Numbered from the stretch's first letter, positions 7,259-16,906 are shown. The stretch: DNA of 64,000 bases from VXPQ01 sp965232485 (GCA_965232485.1 OZ246975.1:2914001-2978000), one strand, 5' to 3'. Translations and numbers: made by a program. The notes: generated by a model from the sequence alone, not told the origin.

Positions 7259-9283
7259 ATGCGCGTTATATCGTTCGTTCGCTGCGGGTTGGCGGCGCTT
7301 TGCTTGCTGTTTCCGGGCCGGGTCGCCGCCCAGGATACGTTATCGGTTTTTCCGGGACGATCCTTGCCGGAATGGACGGTGGAAGCCGTGCGGGGCGCGG
7401 CAAACGCGGCGACGGCGCCCTATGCCCTCGCCGTGGAAACGCATGCTCCCGACGTCTTGCCGCGCGCTGCGCTTTCTATGGAGCGCGCGTTGCGTTCGTT
7501 GCCGGGCGCCTGGGTTAACGACCAGGGGCATTTTGCGCTTGGAGAGCGTATTTCCGTGCGTGGCATGGGGGCTCGCGCCCAGTTCGGGGTGCGGGGCATG
7601 CAGGTCGTGCTCGACGGCGTTCCGCTTACCATGCCGGATGGCCAAACCGTGCTGGACGTAGTGGAGTCCGCGGTTTTGCGGCGTACGGAATTGTTGCGTA
7701 GCCCGGCGGCCCTGTTTTGGGGAAACGGGTCGGGCGCCGTGCTTTTTCTCGCCAGCGACGACGAGTCCGAAGCGCCCCGATTTCGCGCACAGGCGCTTGC
7801 CGGTTCGTTTGGGCAGCGGCGGGTACTGGTCGAAGGCCAAGTTCCGTTCGGGGCGCATTCCATGCAATTTTACGCCTCGAATCATAGTCAGAAGGGGTAT
7901 CGCGCCTGGTCTTCCGGCGTTCGTCGCCGCGCCGGGGCTTCCGTCCGGTTGCGCACAGGCTCTGCCTCGCACTTGCGCCTGTTGGGCGCGTTCGTCTTGC
8001 AGGACGCCGAACACCCCGGTTCCCTTACGCGCGAACAGTTCGAGGCGGATCCTACCTTGGCTCGTCCGGCCTTTGTGGACGCGCGCGCCGGCAAGGAGAG
8101 TCTTCATGCTCAGGCGGGCATTGCTTTCGAGCGAGCGGCCGGATTCGGAACGCTGCGCATAACCGGCTACGGCGTACGTCGCGCGCTCGACAATCCGTTG
8201 TCCTTTGCGTATATCGATTTGGGGCGGGCGGCAGGCGGCGCGCGCGTTGCGCTGCGGCAAGATCGCGGGCGGATTCGGTGGGGAATCGGGGGCGATGGGG
8301 CGCTCCAGCACGATATTCGCAAAAATTTCAATAATGCGGATGGCGCGCCCGGCGACAACGCCCTGCTGAATCAGGTGGAAGACGTGACGTCCGCAGGCGC
8401 TTTTGCGTATGGAGGTTTCCAACTTGTCCGGCAGCTGCAGATCATGGGCGGGTTGCGCTATGGAACGGTGCGGTTCGCCATGGACGATCGCTTGCTTGCC
8501 AATGGCGACCAGTCCGGCAGCCGCCTTTTTAACGCCTGGAGTCCCATGCTGGGCGTATCCTGGCGAGGCGACGGATGGTTGCTGTTTGCGAACTATGGCA
8601 CGGCGTTCGAAACGCCCACGACCACGGAACTGGTCAATCGTCCAGACCTGACCGGCGGATTTAATCCCGCCCTTGATCCGCAAGTTACGCGAGGAGTGGA
8701 GGCGGGTTTGCGCGGGGCGCTGGGGTCGCGCCTGTTCGTAGACGCGGCCCTTTTTTCCATGCATGTGGACGGGCGCCTGATTTCCTTTGAGAGCGAACTC
8801 GGGCGAGACTTTTTCCGCAATGCGGGGAAGAATACGCACCGGGGACTGGAAGTCGCCTTGCAATGGATTCCGTCTTCTGGTTGGGAGGCGGCTGTGGCGG
8901 CTACCGCAAGCCGTCTGGTTTTCCGGGAAACAGGGTTGAAGGGCAACCTGTTGCCGGGCGTTCCCGAACGGCGTTTGTTCGCGCGCATGCAGACCCGTCA
9001 GCAGGATTTTCGAATTACAGTGGAAGCAGAAGCCGTAAGCGAGTATTTTACGAACGACGCCAATACGGCTGTGAACGACGGATACGTTGTTTTCGACGCA
9101 TCGCTTGGACACGAGGGGTTTACCGCCGGTTCGGTGCGCATCATGCCGTTCGTCGAGGTGCGCAATGTGCTGGACGCCCGATACAGCGGTTCGGTTTCGA
9201 TCAATGCATTTGGAGGCCGTTACTACGAACCTGCGCCCGGCCGGGCCTTGCTGGCCGGATTACAACTTCACATACTTCCTTGA
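7259..9283 (+). CDS. TonB-dependent outer-membrane receptor
   Basis: A 674-residue outer-membrane receptor that takes up a ligand with energy from TonB/ExbBD. A signal peptide (MRVISFVRCGLAALCLLFPG, cut after RVAA) is followed by a plug domain with ISVRGMGARAQFGVRGMQV and VVLDGVPLTMPDGQT, then a beta-barrel to the final strand (GRALLAGLQLHILP). There is no N-terminal carboxypeptidase-like domain, unlike the second receptor in this window. The ligand is not evident. The frame is open upstream to 7112, but ATG 7259 gives the signal peptide. The DUF1080 gene starts 2 nt after the stop, so the two are probably co-transcribed. Confidence 0.88.
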   Translation: MRVISFVRCGLAALCLLFPGRVAAQDTLSVFPGRSLPEWTVEAVRGAANAATAPYALAVETHAPDVLPRAALSMERALRSLPGAWVNDQGHFALGERISVRGMGARAQFGVRGMQVVLDGVPLTMPDGQTVLDVVESAVLRRTELLRSPAALFWGNGSGAVLFLASDDESEAPRFRAQALAGSFGQRRVLVEGQVPFGAHSMQFYASNHSQKGYRAWSSGVRRRAGASVRLRTGSASHLRLLGAFVLQDAEHPGSLTREQFEADPTLARPAFVDARAGKESLHAQAGIAFERAAGFGTLRITGYGVRRALDNPLSFAYIDLGRAAGGARVALRQDRGRIRWGIGGDGALQHDIRKNFNNADGAPGDNALLNQVEDVTSAGAFAYGGFQLVRQLQIMGGLRYGTVRFAMDDRLLANGDQSGSRLFNAWSPMLGVSWRGDGWLLFANYGTAFETPTTTELVNRPDLTGGFNPALDPQVTRGVEAGLRGALGSRLFVDAALFSMHVDGRLISFESELGRDFFRNAGKNTHRGLEVALQWIPSSGWEAAVAATASRLVFRETGLKGNLLPGVPERRLFARMQTRQQDFRITVEAEAVSEYFTNDANTAVNDGYVVFDASLGHEGFTAGSVRIMPFVEVRNVLDARYSGSVSINAFGGRYYEPAPGRALLAGLQLHILP

Positions 9284-9285
9284 TC

Positions 9286-10074
9286 ATGAAACGCATTATG
9301 CCTTTTATTGCTGCCGTCCTTTTCGCTGCCTCGCCAGCGCTTGCCCAGGATTCCGGGGGACAAGGGAGCCGTACTCCGGCGGATTGGGACGTCCACGACC
9401 GGGAGCGCCCCCGCCCCATGGTCGTTTCTCCGGCGACGCCAAGCATGGACAACATGGTCGGACAGCCCCCGTCCGACGCGATCGTTCTTTTTGGGGACGC
9501 TTCGGACGGATTGTCCGGTTGGGAGAGTTTCAATGGCGACCCGGCCCCCTGGAAGGTGACCGACGGCTATTTTGAAGTCACGCCCCGAACCGGAGGGATT
9601 CGGACCAAACAGGGATTCGGCGACGTGCAACTGCATGTCGAATGGTCTGCGCCGTCGCCGCCCGATGGGGAGGATCAGGATCGCGGCAACAGCGGCGTTT
9701 TCCTGATGGACATATATGAAGTGCAGGTGCTGGATTCCTACGAGAACGACACGTACCCCGATGGGCAAGCTGCTGCATTGTACGGGCAGTATCCGCCGCT
9801 GGTCAACGCGATGAGCGCGCCGGGCGAATGGAATACGTACGACATCGTGTTTCGGCGTCCTCGTTTCGACGAAGACGGCGCGCTGGTTTCTCCGGCGTAC
9901 GTAACCGTTTTCCATAACGGCGTACTCGTGCAAAATCACGAGAAAATGACAGGGCCTTCGGGGCATCGCTCGCGTCCGCCGTACGAGGCGCACGCTGATC
10001 GGTTGCCGATCTCCTTGCAGGACCACGACCATCCAGTGCGTTTCCGGAATATCTGGGTCAGGGAACTGGAGTAG
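9286..10074 (+). CDS. DUF1080 (3-keto-disaccharide hydrolase-type) secreted protein
   Basis: A 262-residue exported protein with signal peptide MKRIMPFIAAVLFAASPALA and one concanavalin-like DUF1080 domain (residues about 60-262; VLFGDASDGLSGWES, FGDVQLHVEWS, RGNSGVFLMDIYEVQVLDSY, and the closing HPVRFRNIWVRELE). Members hydrolyse 3-keto-glycosides or bind glycans; the precise substrate here is unknown. It starts 2 nt after the TonB receptor gene, which suggests that the receptor imports a sugar-related product. The frame upstream of 9286 overlaps the receptor gene and is not used. Confidence 0.87.
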   Translation: MKRIMPFIAAVLFAASPALAQDSGGQGSRTPADWDVHDRERPRPMVVSPATPSMDNMVGQPPSDAIVLFGDASDGLSGWESFNGDPAPWKVTDGYFEVTPRTGGIRTKQGFGDVQLHVEWSAPSPPDGEDQDRGNSGVFLMDIYEVQVLDSYENDTYPDGQAAALYGQYPPLVNAMSAPGEWNTYDIVFRRPRFDEDGALVSPAYVTVFHNGVLVQNHEKMTGPSGHRSRPPYEAHADRLPISLQDHDHPVRFRNIWVRELE

Positions 10075-10114
10075 GCGCAAGACGCGCTCGTTCGGATGGC
10101 TATCCGGTCTGGTT

Positions 10115-11143
10115 ATGAAAACAGTTACGTTCGGCGAAGTCATGCTCCGGTTATCGCCGCCGGGGCACAGGCGCCTGGCGCAAACGCCTTCCCTTGACGT
10201 ATCCTTCGGGGGCGGGGAGGCCAATGTGGCCGTTTCGCTGGCGTACTTTGGGCTGGACAGTTTTTTCTTGTCCAAGATACCCCGGCACGAGGTTGGGCAA
10301 GCCTGTGTCAACGCACTGCGCCGGTATGGCGTATCCGACCGGTTCATCGTGCGCGGCGGCGATCGCCTCGGCGTTTATTTTCTGGAAACCGGAGCAAGCC
10401 AGCGAGGCTCCAAGGTGCTTTACGACCGGGCCGAAAGCGCGGTCACGACGCTGACGCCCGCTGAAGTCGATTTGGAGGCGGTATTCGAGGGCGCCGCGTG
10501 GTTCCACTGGACAGGCATTACCCCGGCGCTTGGCGAAACCCCGCGCCGCATGCTTGAAGAAGCCTGTCGCGTCGCCCGCCGCGCGGGGGTCTCCATCAGT
10601 TGCGATCTGAACTTTCGCGCCAAGTTGTGGACGGAAAAGGAAGCGCAGGCCGTCATGCGTCCGCTCATGAAGCATGTAGACGTGTGCATTGCGAACGAAG
10701 AAGACGCCGAACGCAGCCTCGGTTTCCGGGCAGGGGCGTCCGACGTGGAGGCGGCCGAACTGGACGAAGAGGCGTATTTCGGTCTTGCCCGTCAACTCAA
10801 GAAGGAATACGGCTTTCGGGCGGTGGCCATTACGTTGCGCGAAAGTTTTTCGGCGTCGTTGAACGGATGGAGCGCGTTGCTGCACGATGACCGCGCCTGT
10901 CGCGTCCCGCAACGCTCCACCCGCTACGAAATTCAGCTGGTGGATCGCGTGGGCGGCGGAGATGCGTTTGCGGCGGGCCTGATCGCCGGCCTGTTGACTC
11001 GAGAGGATTCTCGGGAGGCTCTGGAATTTGCGGTGGCGGCTTCCTGTCTAAAACAAACGATTCCGGGCGATTTCAACCTCGTATCGGCGCAAGAAGTCGA
11101 TAATCTGGTTAGAGGATCTGGTTCCGGGCGCGTGCAGCGGTAA
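10115..11143 (+). CDS. kdgK: 2-keto-3-deoxygluconate kinase (PfkB family)
   Basis: A 342-residue ribokinase-fold sugar kinase that phosphorylates 2-keto-3-deoxygluconate in hexuronate and Entner-Doudoroff-type catabolism. MKTVTFGEVMLRLSPPG and FGGGEANVAVSLAYFG form the substrate side; DRVGGGDAFAAGLIAGLL carries the catalytic Asp of the PfkB signature. SCDLNFRAKLW is typical of KdgK. It lies 40 nt after the DUF1080 gene. No aldolase (kdgA) is adjacent, but an SDR oxidoreductase and a broken sugar isomerase lie within 6 kb. Another PfkB specificity remains possible. Confidence 0.85.
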   Translation: MKTVTFGEVMLRLSPPGHRRLAQTPSLDVSFGGGEANVAVSLAYFGLDSFFLSKIPRHEVGQACVNALRRYGVSDRFIVRGGDRLGVYFLETGASQRGSKVLYDRAESAVTTLTPAEVDLEAVFEGAAWFHWTGITPALGETPRRMLEEACRVARRAGVSISCDLNFRAKLWTEKEAQAVMRPLMKHVDVCIANEEDAERSLGFRAGASDVEAAELDEEAYFGLARQLKKEYGFRAVAITLRESFSASLNGWSALLHDDRACRVPQRSTRYEIQLVDRVGGGDAFAAGLIAGLLTREDSREALEFAVAASCLKQTIPGDFNLVSAQEVDNLVRGSGSGRVQR

Positions 11144-11201
11144 GGGAAGCAGCGCGCGTCGAAACAGGGTCCGCCGCCCCGCTTGCGAACGTTGCGGCGG
11201 C

Positions 11202-11223
11202 CTGGTTTTGATTAGCGTACCCC
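11202..11223 (+). repeat. dispersed-element end between convergent kdgK and aroE-like genes
   Basis: TGGTTTTGATTAGCGTACCCC matches the conserved end of the dispersed family. It is preceded by a GCCGCC...GGCGGC hairpin (about 11173-11201), so hairpin plus T-rich element end could act as a terminator for kdgK. It stops 13 bp before the stop codon of the minus-strand neighbour. Confidence 0.65.
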
Positions 11224-11235
11224 AGCGTTTTGCCG

Positions 11236-12210
11236 TCAGGGCGGCGCGTATGCTACAGGTCGCCTGCGTCTATAGGCTTCGGCGATCTCTGCGAGCGCGT
11301 CGAATCGCGGGCCTTGTTCCGGGATGGAAATGCCGAACACTTCGGCGACGATGCTGGTCCATCCATACAGAAAATACGTCCAGCCATCCACCGTTTGGAC
11401 GTTCCGGCGGCATGCTTCCGCCTGCTTCAGGAAGGTGAAATCGCCCCGGTAATTGTAATCCCAGGCGTAGCCGTTTTCCGGAAAGACGGCCTGGTCGGAT
11501 ACGGGCGAGCCGGGCCGATCCTTGCCCATGCCCGTACCGTTTATAACCACCGAGCGGTTGGGGAGGTCGCGCATGGCTGCGTCGTTGTCGGCGGTGCGGC
11601 GGACCTGGAGATAGCGTGCGGCGGCGCGACGCTCCGCCTGCTCGTGTACGGCCTGGATGCTGCGAAGGCGGTTCTCGTCAATGTCCGTCACGGTGATGCG
11701 CACCGGTTGTTCGTCGCGCGGCGCGGCCAGCAATAAACTGGTGGTGGCGACTGTTGCGCCGCCCGCCCCGAGAAAGAGCGCCTCGGCCCCGGTTTCTTTC
11801 CAGTATCCATCCGGGAGAAACGCCTGGAGCGCCCGCTGGCCCGTTACGGCGTCTTTTGCATGGCCGAGGAGTCTATCGCCGTGCTTGGAAATACAGGAAA
11901 TTTCCCCGAGCAAGCAAGCATGCGAGTCCAGTTCGTCGAACAGGTCCCGGCTTGCCGCGAGCAGGTCGATTTTATGTGTGGTGATCAGGGCGCCCATTGA
12001 GAGCGGGTCGTGCTTTATGAAGCGCACGATATTCCGGTAGATATCTGGACTGGCGCCGATCGGAACGTCTACGCCCGCAAGGCGCGCCGGACCCAGTCCG
12101 AGGAATTCGGCCCATTTCGGAAAGATGGGCGCGATGGAAGATTGCCCGGTGGTTACCCCGATGAAATACAGGGTCGGAGCCGTGGCGGGTTGCAAGTGCG
12201 TTGGGGACAT
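11236..12210 (-). CDS. shikimate dehydrogenase-like oxidoreductase
   Basis: A 324-residue AroE-fold NAD(P)-dependent dehydrogenase. The N-terminal catalytic domain shows GALITTHKIDLL, in the place of the catalytic Lys motif of AroE, and GHAKDAVTG in the place of the NTD-x-x-G motif; both differ from the canonical forms. The Rossmann domain has FLGAGGATVATTSLLLA, then VVINGTGMGKDRPGSP. Its length exceeds the usual ~275 residues, and the substituted motifs suggest a paralogue with another substrate. Start taken at ATG 12210 (MSPTHLQPAT); ATG 12219 and 12252 are upstream options. An element of the dispersed repeat family lies just upstream. Confidence 0.72.
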   Translation of the reverse strand: MSPTHLQPATAPTLYFIGVTTGQSSIAPIFPKWAEFLGLGPARLAGVDVPIGASPDIYRNIVRFIKHDPLSMGALITTHKIDLLAASRDLFDELDSHACLLGEISCISKHGDRLLGHAKDAVTGQRALQAFLPDGYWKETGAEALFLGAGGATVATTSLLLAAPRDEQPVRITVTDIDENRLRSIQAVHEQAERRAAARYLQVRRTADNDAAMRDLPNRSVVINGTGMGKDRPGSPVSDQAVFPENGYAWDYNYRGDFTFLKQAEACRRNVQTVDGWTYFLYGWTSIVAEVFGISIPEQGPRFDALAEIAEAYRRRRPVAYAPP

Positions 12211-12269
12211 AGCGATCATGGCCGAAAGAAGGAAAGCCGCGCGGAGCGTCAATATACCAAAGGATACCC

Positions 12270-12332
12270 TCTACTCTGATCAAAACCACCCCGCGCAGCC
12301 TCTGGATTTTGTGGACTTAACCAGAGCATACC
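12270..12332. repeat. short MITE-like element (both ends, ~63 bp)
   Basis: Left end TACTCTGATCAAAACCAC and right end GTGGACTTAACCAGAGCATA are imperfect inverted repeats of each other. The inner right side (CAGCCTCTGGATTTTGTGG) matches the same region of the 254-bp copy at 47687-47940. It lies between the divergent aroE-like and lipoprotein genes, so it sits in or near both promoters. Confidence 0.75.
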
Positions 12333-12447
12333 GAAGCCTTCGCGCGCGTTCTAACGCAGATTGCAATCCGTCGCAGGAATTTATGGCACGGTGTTTGCTT
12401 TTGTTATGGATAGCATTCCACGCAACCAAATCCTTTGGAGGATCGTC

Positions 12448-13209
12448 ATGTTATCTCGCTATGGAGTATTCGCTTGTTCGCTTGTTCTGCTTTTGGCGCT
12501 GCCCGCCTGCGACAGCACGGACGCCGGAGGCGCCGACGATATGCTGACCCAGCAGGAGGCCGATGCGCTCCTGCAGGTTATCGCCACCGGTTTTCGGGAC
12601 GCCATCTCGGAGAGTTCGCTGGGAGGCCTCGAGGAAGAAGACCCGATCGACATACCCGATCCGGCCGTCATGCCAGAATCAGGGGATTTTTCCTTGCCGA
12701 TCGATTCAACCGCTACATGCTCTGGGGGAGGCACGAAGAGCATCGTAGGGAAGGCGATCCCCGATCTTGAGGCTGCGGAAGACGTTTTCGCCTTGCAGTA
12801 CGATGTTTCGCAGTTCTCCACGGATTGCGTGACGACGGCCGATAACACGACCTTCCACCTCGATATTTATCATGGTTTGCGTCAACAGGGGCAGATCTCG
12901 CTCGGAATTATGGAGAGCGAGACGGCTTTGACGGTCGTCTTTTCCCATAGCAGCTCGGCGACGGGCACGGTGGTTTGGGAAATAGGCGATCGGCGCGGCG
13001 TGTGCGAGGTTAATCTGTCTACCGACGAAGACATCACGATTGCGCTGCTGGAGGTTACCGAATCGGATTCTCCGATCGTCGTGAACGGCGGTACGTCCGG
13101 CAGGATATGCGATATCCCGGTGCAGCATACCCCGGAAGAGGGAGAGTTAGTCAATCTGGAGGATGATCTGGAAAGCGCCACTGGCGGGCTTGCCCCGGCC
13201 AAGCGTTGA
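12448..13209 (+). CDS. hypothetical lipoprotein
   Basis: A 253-residue lipoprotein not assigned to a family. Signal peptide MLSRYGVFACSLVLLLALPAC with lipobox LPAC, then an acidic segment (DSTDAGGADDMLTQQEADAL). The rest is soluble, Thr/Ser-rich and probably beta-structured, with several cysteines (CSGGGTK, DCVTTAD, CEVNLS, ICDIPVQ) that could form disulfides outside the cytoplasm. A clear Shine-Dalgarno GGAGG at 12436-12440 fixes the start at ATG 12448. A strong terminator follows at 13255-13291. Confidence 0.75.
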   Translation: MLSRYGVFACSLVLLLALPACDSTDAGGADDMLTQQEADALLQVIATGFRDAISESSLGGLEEEDPIDIPDPAVMPESGDFSLPIDSTATCSGGGTKSIVGKAIPDLEAAEDVFALQYDVSQFSTDCVTTADNTTFHLDIYHGLRQQGQISLGIMESETALTVVFSHSSSATGTVVWEIGDRRGVCEVNLSTDEDITIALLEVTESDSPIVVNGGTSGRICDIPVQHTPEEGELVNLEDDLESATGGLAPAKR

Positions 13210-13254
13210 CAAGGATTGCCGTCGTCGACGGACTTTTGGGAGACGTTGGACAAG

Positions 13255-13291
13255 GGCGGGGCGCGCAGGGACGCGCCCCGCCTGTTTTTTT
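13255..13291 (+). terminator. rho-independent terminator
   Basis: GGCGGGGCGCG (13255-13265) pairs perfectly with CGCGCCCCGCC (13272-13282) across a 6-nt loop, followed by TG and seven T. It ends the lipoprotein transcript and insulates the TonB receptor gene downstream. Confidence 0.92.
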
Positions 13292-13494
13292 ATGCGACGC
13301 GTTCTTTATGCGACCGGCGTCGCGTCGCGCAATATGTACGGGCAACAAGCGCCCCTTTGGATCGTTTACGTAATGCTGGGCGCGCATGGGATGCGCTATG
13401 GAATGAAATGTCCGCTCCGCAGGTCTTATACATGTGTTTCGGGAGCAAGGCCTTTGCTTGCTCTCTTCCTCGTCTCCGAAAGTATATCGCCATT

Positions 13495-15990
13495 ATGTTA
13501 CGATCCACGCTATTCGTTGTCGCTGCCCTGTTGTTCGGCGTCGCGCCCCTCCACTCGGCGTTTGCCCGGCAAGGCGGAAGGCCTGCAGGCCAGACGCTCC
13601 CTACTAAAATTTCCGGAAGCGTGCAGGACGCGGATACGGGCGAAAGCATTCCGTCCGCGTCCGTGGCTGTGTGGAGCGTACGGGATTCTTCGCTTGCCAC
13701 CGGCACGATCACCGACGCCGACGGCGCGTTTTCGATCGATGGGATGCGACCGGGAAGGTATTATGTGCAGGTCCATTTCGTAGGGTACCTTATGGAGGAG
13801 ATTTCGGATATCGCGCTTCGTCCGGGCGCCTGGACTGCTGATCTGGGCGTTATCGAACTGCAAACGGATGTGCAGATGCTGGACGAAGTGGTGGTTGAGG
13901 AGCGCCGGGAATTCATGGAAGTCGGCATTGATCGGACGGTGTACAACACGCGGGATCAACTGGTGTCCGCCGGGGGCGACGCCAGTCAGGTGCTGGAAGA
14001 AATTCCGTCGGTGGAGGTGGATATCGACGGCAATATCAGCCTGCGGGGCAACCAGAATGTGGCGATTCTTCTCAATGGCCGTCCTACGTCCATGACCGGG
14101 GAGGCGCTCATCACGTTCTTGCAGGGATTGCCGGCGAGCACGGTGGATCGGGTGGAAGTCATACCGAATCCGTCCGCCAAGTACGAACCCGACGGCATGT
14201 CCGGTATCCTGAACATCGTATTGCGCAAGGATCAGGATCTTGGCCTTGGCGGAAGCCTTACGGCCGGAGGCGGTACGCAGGAGAGTTACAATGTCGGGGG
14301 TTCGCTCAATTTTATAAAGGGTAAATTTTCATCGTTCGCGAACTACGGATTCCGTCACCGTATGCGCAACTCGACGGGTGATCGTTGGCAGGAGAATCGC
14401 ACGGCCGATCCGCTTTTTGTGATTGACGAGGATGATCGGGGCGAACGCGGAGGCGATTCGCATAACCTCAGCGCCAATGTCGATTACAGCATGACGGACA
14501 AGAACGTACTGTCGCTGGCTACGAGGCTGAGTGTGCGCGGCGGGGATCAGGACGGGCTGAATGCGTATCGCCTTCTTGACGCGAACCAGGCATTGATGAG
14601 TAGCTACGACCGGACGCGCCTTGGAGACCGGACGGATCTGAACCAGGATTACCGCCTGTCGTTTTCCCGGGTTATTGCGCCAGGAACCCACGAACTGCAG
14701 ATCGAGGCGCGGTACGAAAAAGAGGATGAGGACGACAATAACAGTTATGTAGAGGATGGGCTTCGCTTCGGGGAGTTTGACGCCGGGACAGATCCTTTCA
14801 TGCAGCGTTCGACGCAGGAGGAGGACAACGGCGAGGGGTCATTGCAACTGGACTACGCCCGCCCGCTGGGGAACGGCAAACTGGAGGCGGGATACAGGGG
14901 GTCGATTGACTTGCTGGAGAGCCAGTTCGGGGTCGAAACGTTCGATTACGACGTGAACGCGTACCTGACGGACGCTCGCAAGACGAACATATTCGACTAC
15001 CGGCAGAATATCCAGGCTGCCTACGGCATCGTGCAGCAGGCGTTCGGGCCTATCGCCACGCAGGTCGGTTTGCGGTACGAGCAGGCGCGGACGACCTTCG
15101 ACCTGACCACGGTAAACGAGCAGTACGAGAACGATTACTACAGTTTTTTCCCGAGCGCTTTCCTGACCTGGGAATTGTCCCGGTCCGAAACGAGCTGGAA
15201 GCAGATCAAGTTAAGCTACAGCAAGCGCATCAATCGTCCGCGCACCTGGTCGCTGAATCCCTTCAACGACGATCTGGATCCGTATTCCCGGCGCGAGGGA
15301 AATCCGTACCTCGAACCGGAATACACGCATGCGATGGAGGGCAGCTACGTTCATTTTTCCGGTCCCGTTTCCATCACGCTCACCCCGTATTATCGCAAGA
15401 CGATCAACCGGATACAGTGGTACGAATTCATTAACGATCAGGGGGTATCGATTACGACGTTCCGCAACTTCGATACAAGCAGTTCGTCGGGCTTCGAATC
15501 CGTTGGTACGCTGCGGCTTACGGACCGGCTGAATGCGTTCGGCAGCTTCAATGCCTTTCGGATGCAGACGGACGGGTCCAACGTGGAGAGCGGCCTCGGC
15601 AACGACGCCTGGGGCTGGTCTACCCGCGCCAACGCCACAATCAGTATTCGAAAGGGATTGTCCGCCCAGCTTTCCTGGTTTTACCGGGCGCCTATGGATA
15701 TCGAAAACGGCCGCATCGGCGCGTTCTCGCGGGTGAGCGTCGGGGCGCGGCAGCAGTTGCTGAACGAGCGGGCCAGCCTCAGCCTGCAAATCCGCGATCC
15801 CTTCGACATGATGGAGTTTAATATCACGCGCGAGACATCCCGGTTCTATCAGGAGTCGGTCCGCAGTTTCAACGCCCGCCAGGTGAATCTTTCCCTGACG
15901 TATAATTTCGGGCGGCAGCAGCAGCGGAGACAGCGCGGCGAGTACGACGGGGGCGACCTGGATCAGGACATGCAGGAAGTGCAAATGTAG
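13495..15990 (+). CDS. TonB-dependent receptor with carboxypeptidase-like N-domain (OMP_b-brl_3 type)
   Basis: An 831-residue outer-membrane protein. Signal peptide MLRSTLFVVAALLFGVAPLH, then a carboxypeptidase-regulatory-like beta domain (residues about 38-125: ISGSVQDADTGESIPSASV), a plug domain (SLRGNQNVAILLNGRPTSM, VEVIPNPSAKYEPDGMSGIL) and a barrel to about residue 810. The last 20 residues are Gln/Arg/Asp-rich. SISLRG-type plug motifs and VEVIPNPSAKY are typical of the Bacteroidota outer-membrane beta-barrel family that is not paired with SusD. Ligand unknown. The frame is open upstream to 13216 across the terminator, so ATG 13495 is used. Confidence 0.88.
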   Translation: MLRSTLFVVAALLFGVAPLHSAFARQGGRPAGQTLPTKISGSVQDADTGESIPSASVAVWSVRDSSLATGTITDADGAFSIDGMRPGRYYVQVHFVGYLMEEISDIALRPGAWTADLGVIELQTDVQMLDEVVVEERREFMEVGIDRTVYNTRDQLVSAGGDASQVLEEIPSVEVDIDGNISLRGNQNVAILLNGRPTSMTGEALITFLQGLPASTVDRVEVIPNPSAKYEPDGMSGILNIVLRKDQDLGLGGSLTAGGGTQESYNVGGSLNFIKGKFSSFANYGFRHRMRNSTGDRWQENRTADPLFVIDEDDRGERGGDSHNLSANVDYSMTDKNVLSLATRLSVRGGDQDGLNAYRLLDANQALMSSYDRTRLGDRTDLNQDYRLSFSRVIAPGTHELQIEARYEKEDEDDNNSYVEDGLRFGEFDAGTDPFMQRSTQEEDNGEGSLQLDYARPLGNGKLEAGYRGSIDLLESQFGVETFDYDVNAYLTDARKTNIFDYRQNIQAAYGIVQQAFGPIATQVGLRYEQARTTFDLTTVNEQYENDYYSFFPSAFLTWELSRSETSWKQIKLSYSKRINRPRTWSLNPFNDDLDPYSRREGNPYLEPEYTHAMEGSYVHFSGPVSITLTPYYRKTINRIQWYEFINDQGVSITTFRNFDTSSSSGFESVGTLRLTDRLNAFGSFNAFRMQTDGSNVESGLGNDAWGWSTRANATISIRKGLSAQLSWFYRAPMDIENGRIGAFSRVSVGARQQLLNERASLSLQIRDPFDMMEFNITRETSRFYQESVRSFNARQVNLSLTYNFGRQQQRRQRGEYDGGDLDQDMQEVQM

Positions 15991-16048
15991 GGCTTCGGTT
16001 TTTCGTCGTCCGAAGGGGCGCCTTGCGCATCGTCCGGCGCGTGGCCGT

Positions 16049-16906
16049 TCATATCCCGCTGAACGCGCCGAATCCCCCGTCTACGGGCACGACCACGCCG
16101 GTCACGAACCGCGCCGCGTCGCTGCATAGCCAGACGAGCGTTCCTGCGAGTTCGTCCACCACGCCGAAGCGGCCCATCGGCGTATGGTCAATGATTTGCT
16201 GCCCCCGACTGGTCAGGGAGCCGTCTTCGTTCAGGAGCAGATTCCGGTTCTGTTCTCCAATGAAGAATCCTGGCGCAATGGCGTTCACGCGGAGTTCGGC
16301 CCCGAAAATCCTGGCCAGTTCCACCGCCATCCAGCGGGTGAAATTCTCTACGGAGGCCTTCGCGGCGGAATATCCCACGACCCGGGTGAGCGCGCGGGCG
16401 GCGGCCATGGAAGAAATATTGACGATGGAGCCGGCGCATAGCGTTGTTGCGCCGTCTTTCCCGGCGTTCTTTCGTATTGCGCCCATGACTTCTCCAAAAA
16501 CCTGCGTGGGCAGCACGGTGCCGATCAGGTTCAGGTCGAGTACCTGCCGAAACGCGGTTTCCGGAAGGTCGAAAATGCTGTCCCCGGGCTTGAGCGTGGC
16601 GGACTTGATGTTGCCCCCGGCGGCGTTGACCAGAATATCCACGCGTCCGAAGCGTTTCATGACCAGGTCGCGGGCCGCTGCGAGCTGATCTTTTTTGAGT
16701 ACGTCCGCCGGGATGCCTGCTGCGGCTGCGGCGCCGGCCTCTTCAAGGGTTCGGGCCGCGTCTTCCACCCGTTGCTTGTTGCGGGCCAGGATCACCACCG
16801 AAGCGCCTGCCTCGACCAATCCGCGGCAGCAGGCGGAACCCAGCGCGCCCGATCCCCCGGTGACAACCGCCACGCGTCCCGTAAGGTCATATAAGGGATG
16901 TTGCAT
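16049..16906 (-). CDS. SDR-family oxidoreductase (mannonate/fructuronate-type candidate)
   Basis: A 285-residue classical short-chain dehydrogenase. Cofactor motif VVTGGSGALGSACCRGL near the N-terminus, NAAGG, catalytic Ser in SIVNISSM, Tyr-x3-Lys in YSAAKAS, and the C-terminal FVTGVVVPVDGGF. SDRs of this form (HPLYDLTGRVAVVTGG start) often serve as D-mannonate oxidoreductase in hexuronate catabolism of Bacteroidota, which would fit the KDG kinase nearby, but this is an inference from context. Start at 16906; ATG 16912 is two codons upstream. Convergent with the TonB receptor, divergent from the broken isomerase gene. Confidence 0.82.
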   Translation of the reverse strand: MQHPLYDLTGRVAVVTGGSGALGSACCRGLVEAGASVVILARNKQRVEDAARTLEEAGAAAAAGIPADVLKKDQLAAARDLVMKRFGRVDILVNAAGGNIKSATLKPGDSIFDLPETAFRQVLDLNLIGTVLPTQVFGEVMGAIRKNAGKDGATTLCAGSIVNISSMAAARALTRVVGYSAAKASVENFTRWMAVELARIFGAELRVNAIAPGFFIGEQNRNLLLNEDGSLTSRGQQIIDHTPMGRFGVVDELAGTLVWLCSDAARFVTGVVVPVDGGFGAFSGI

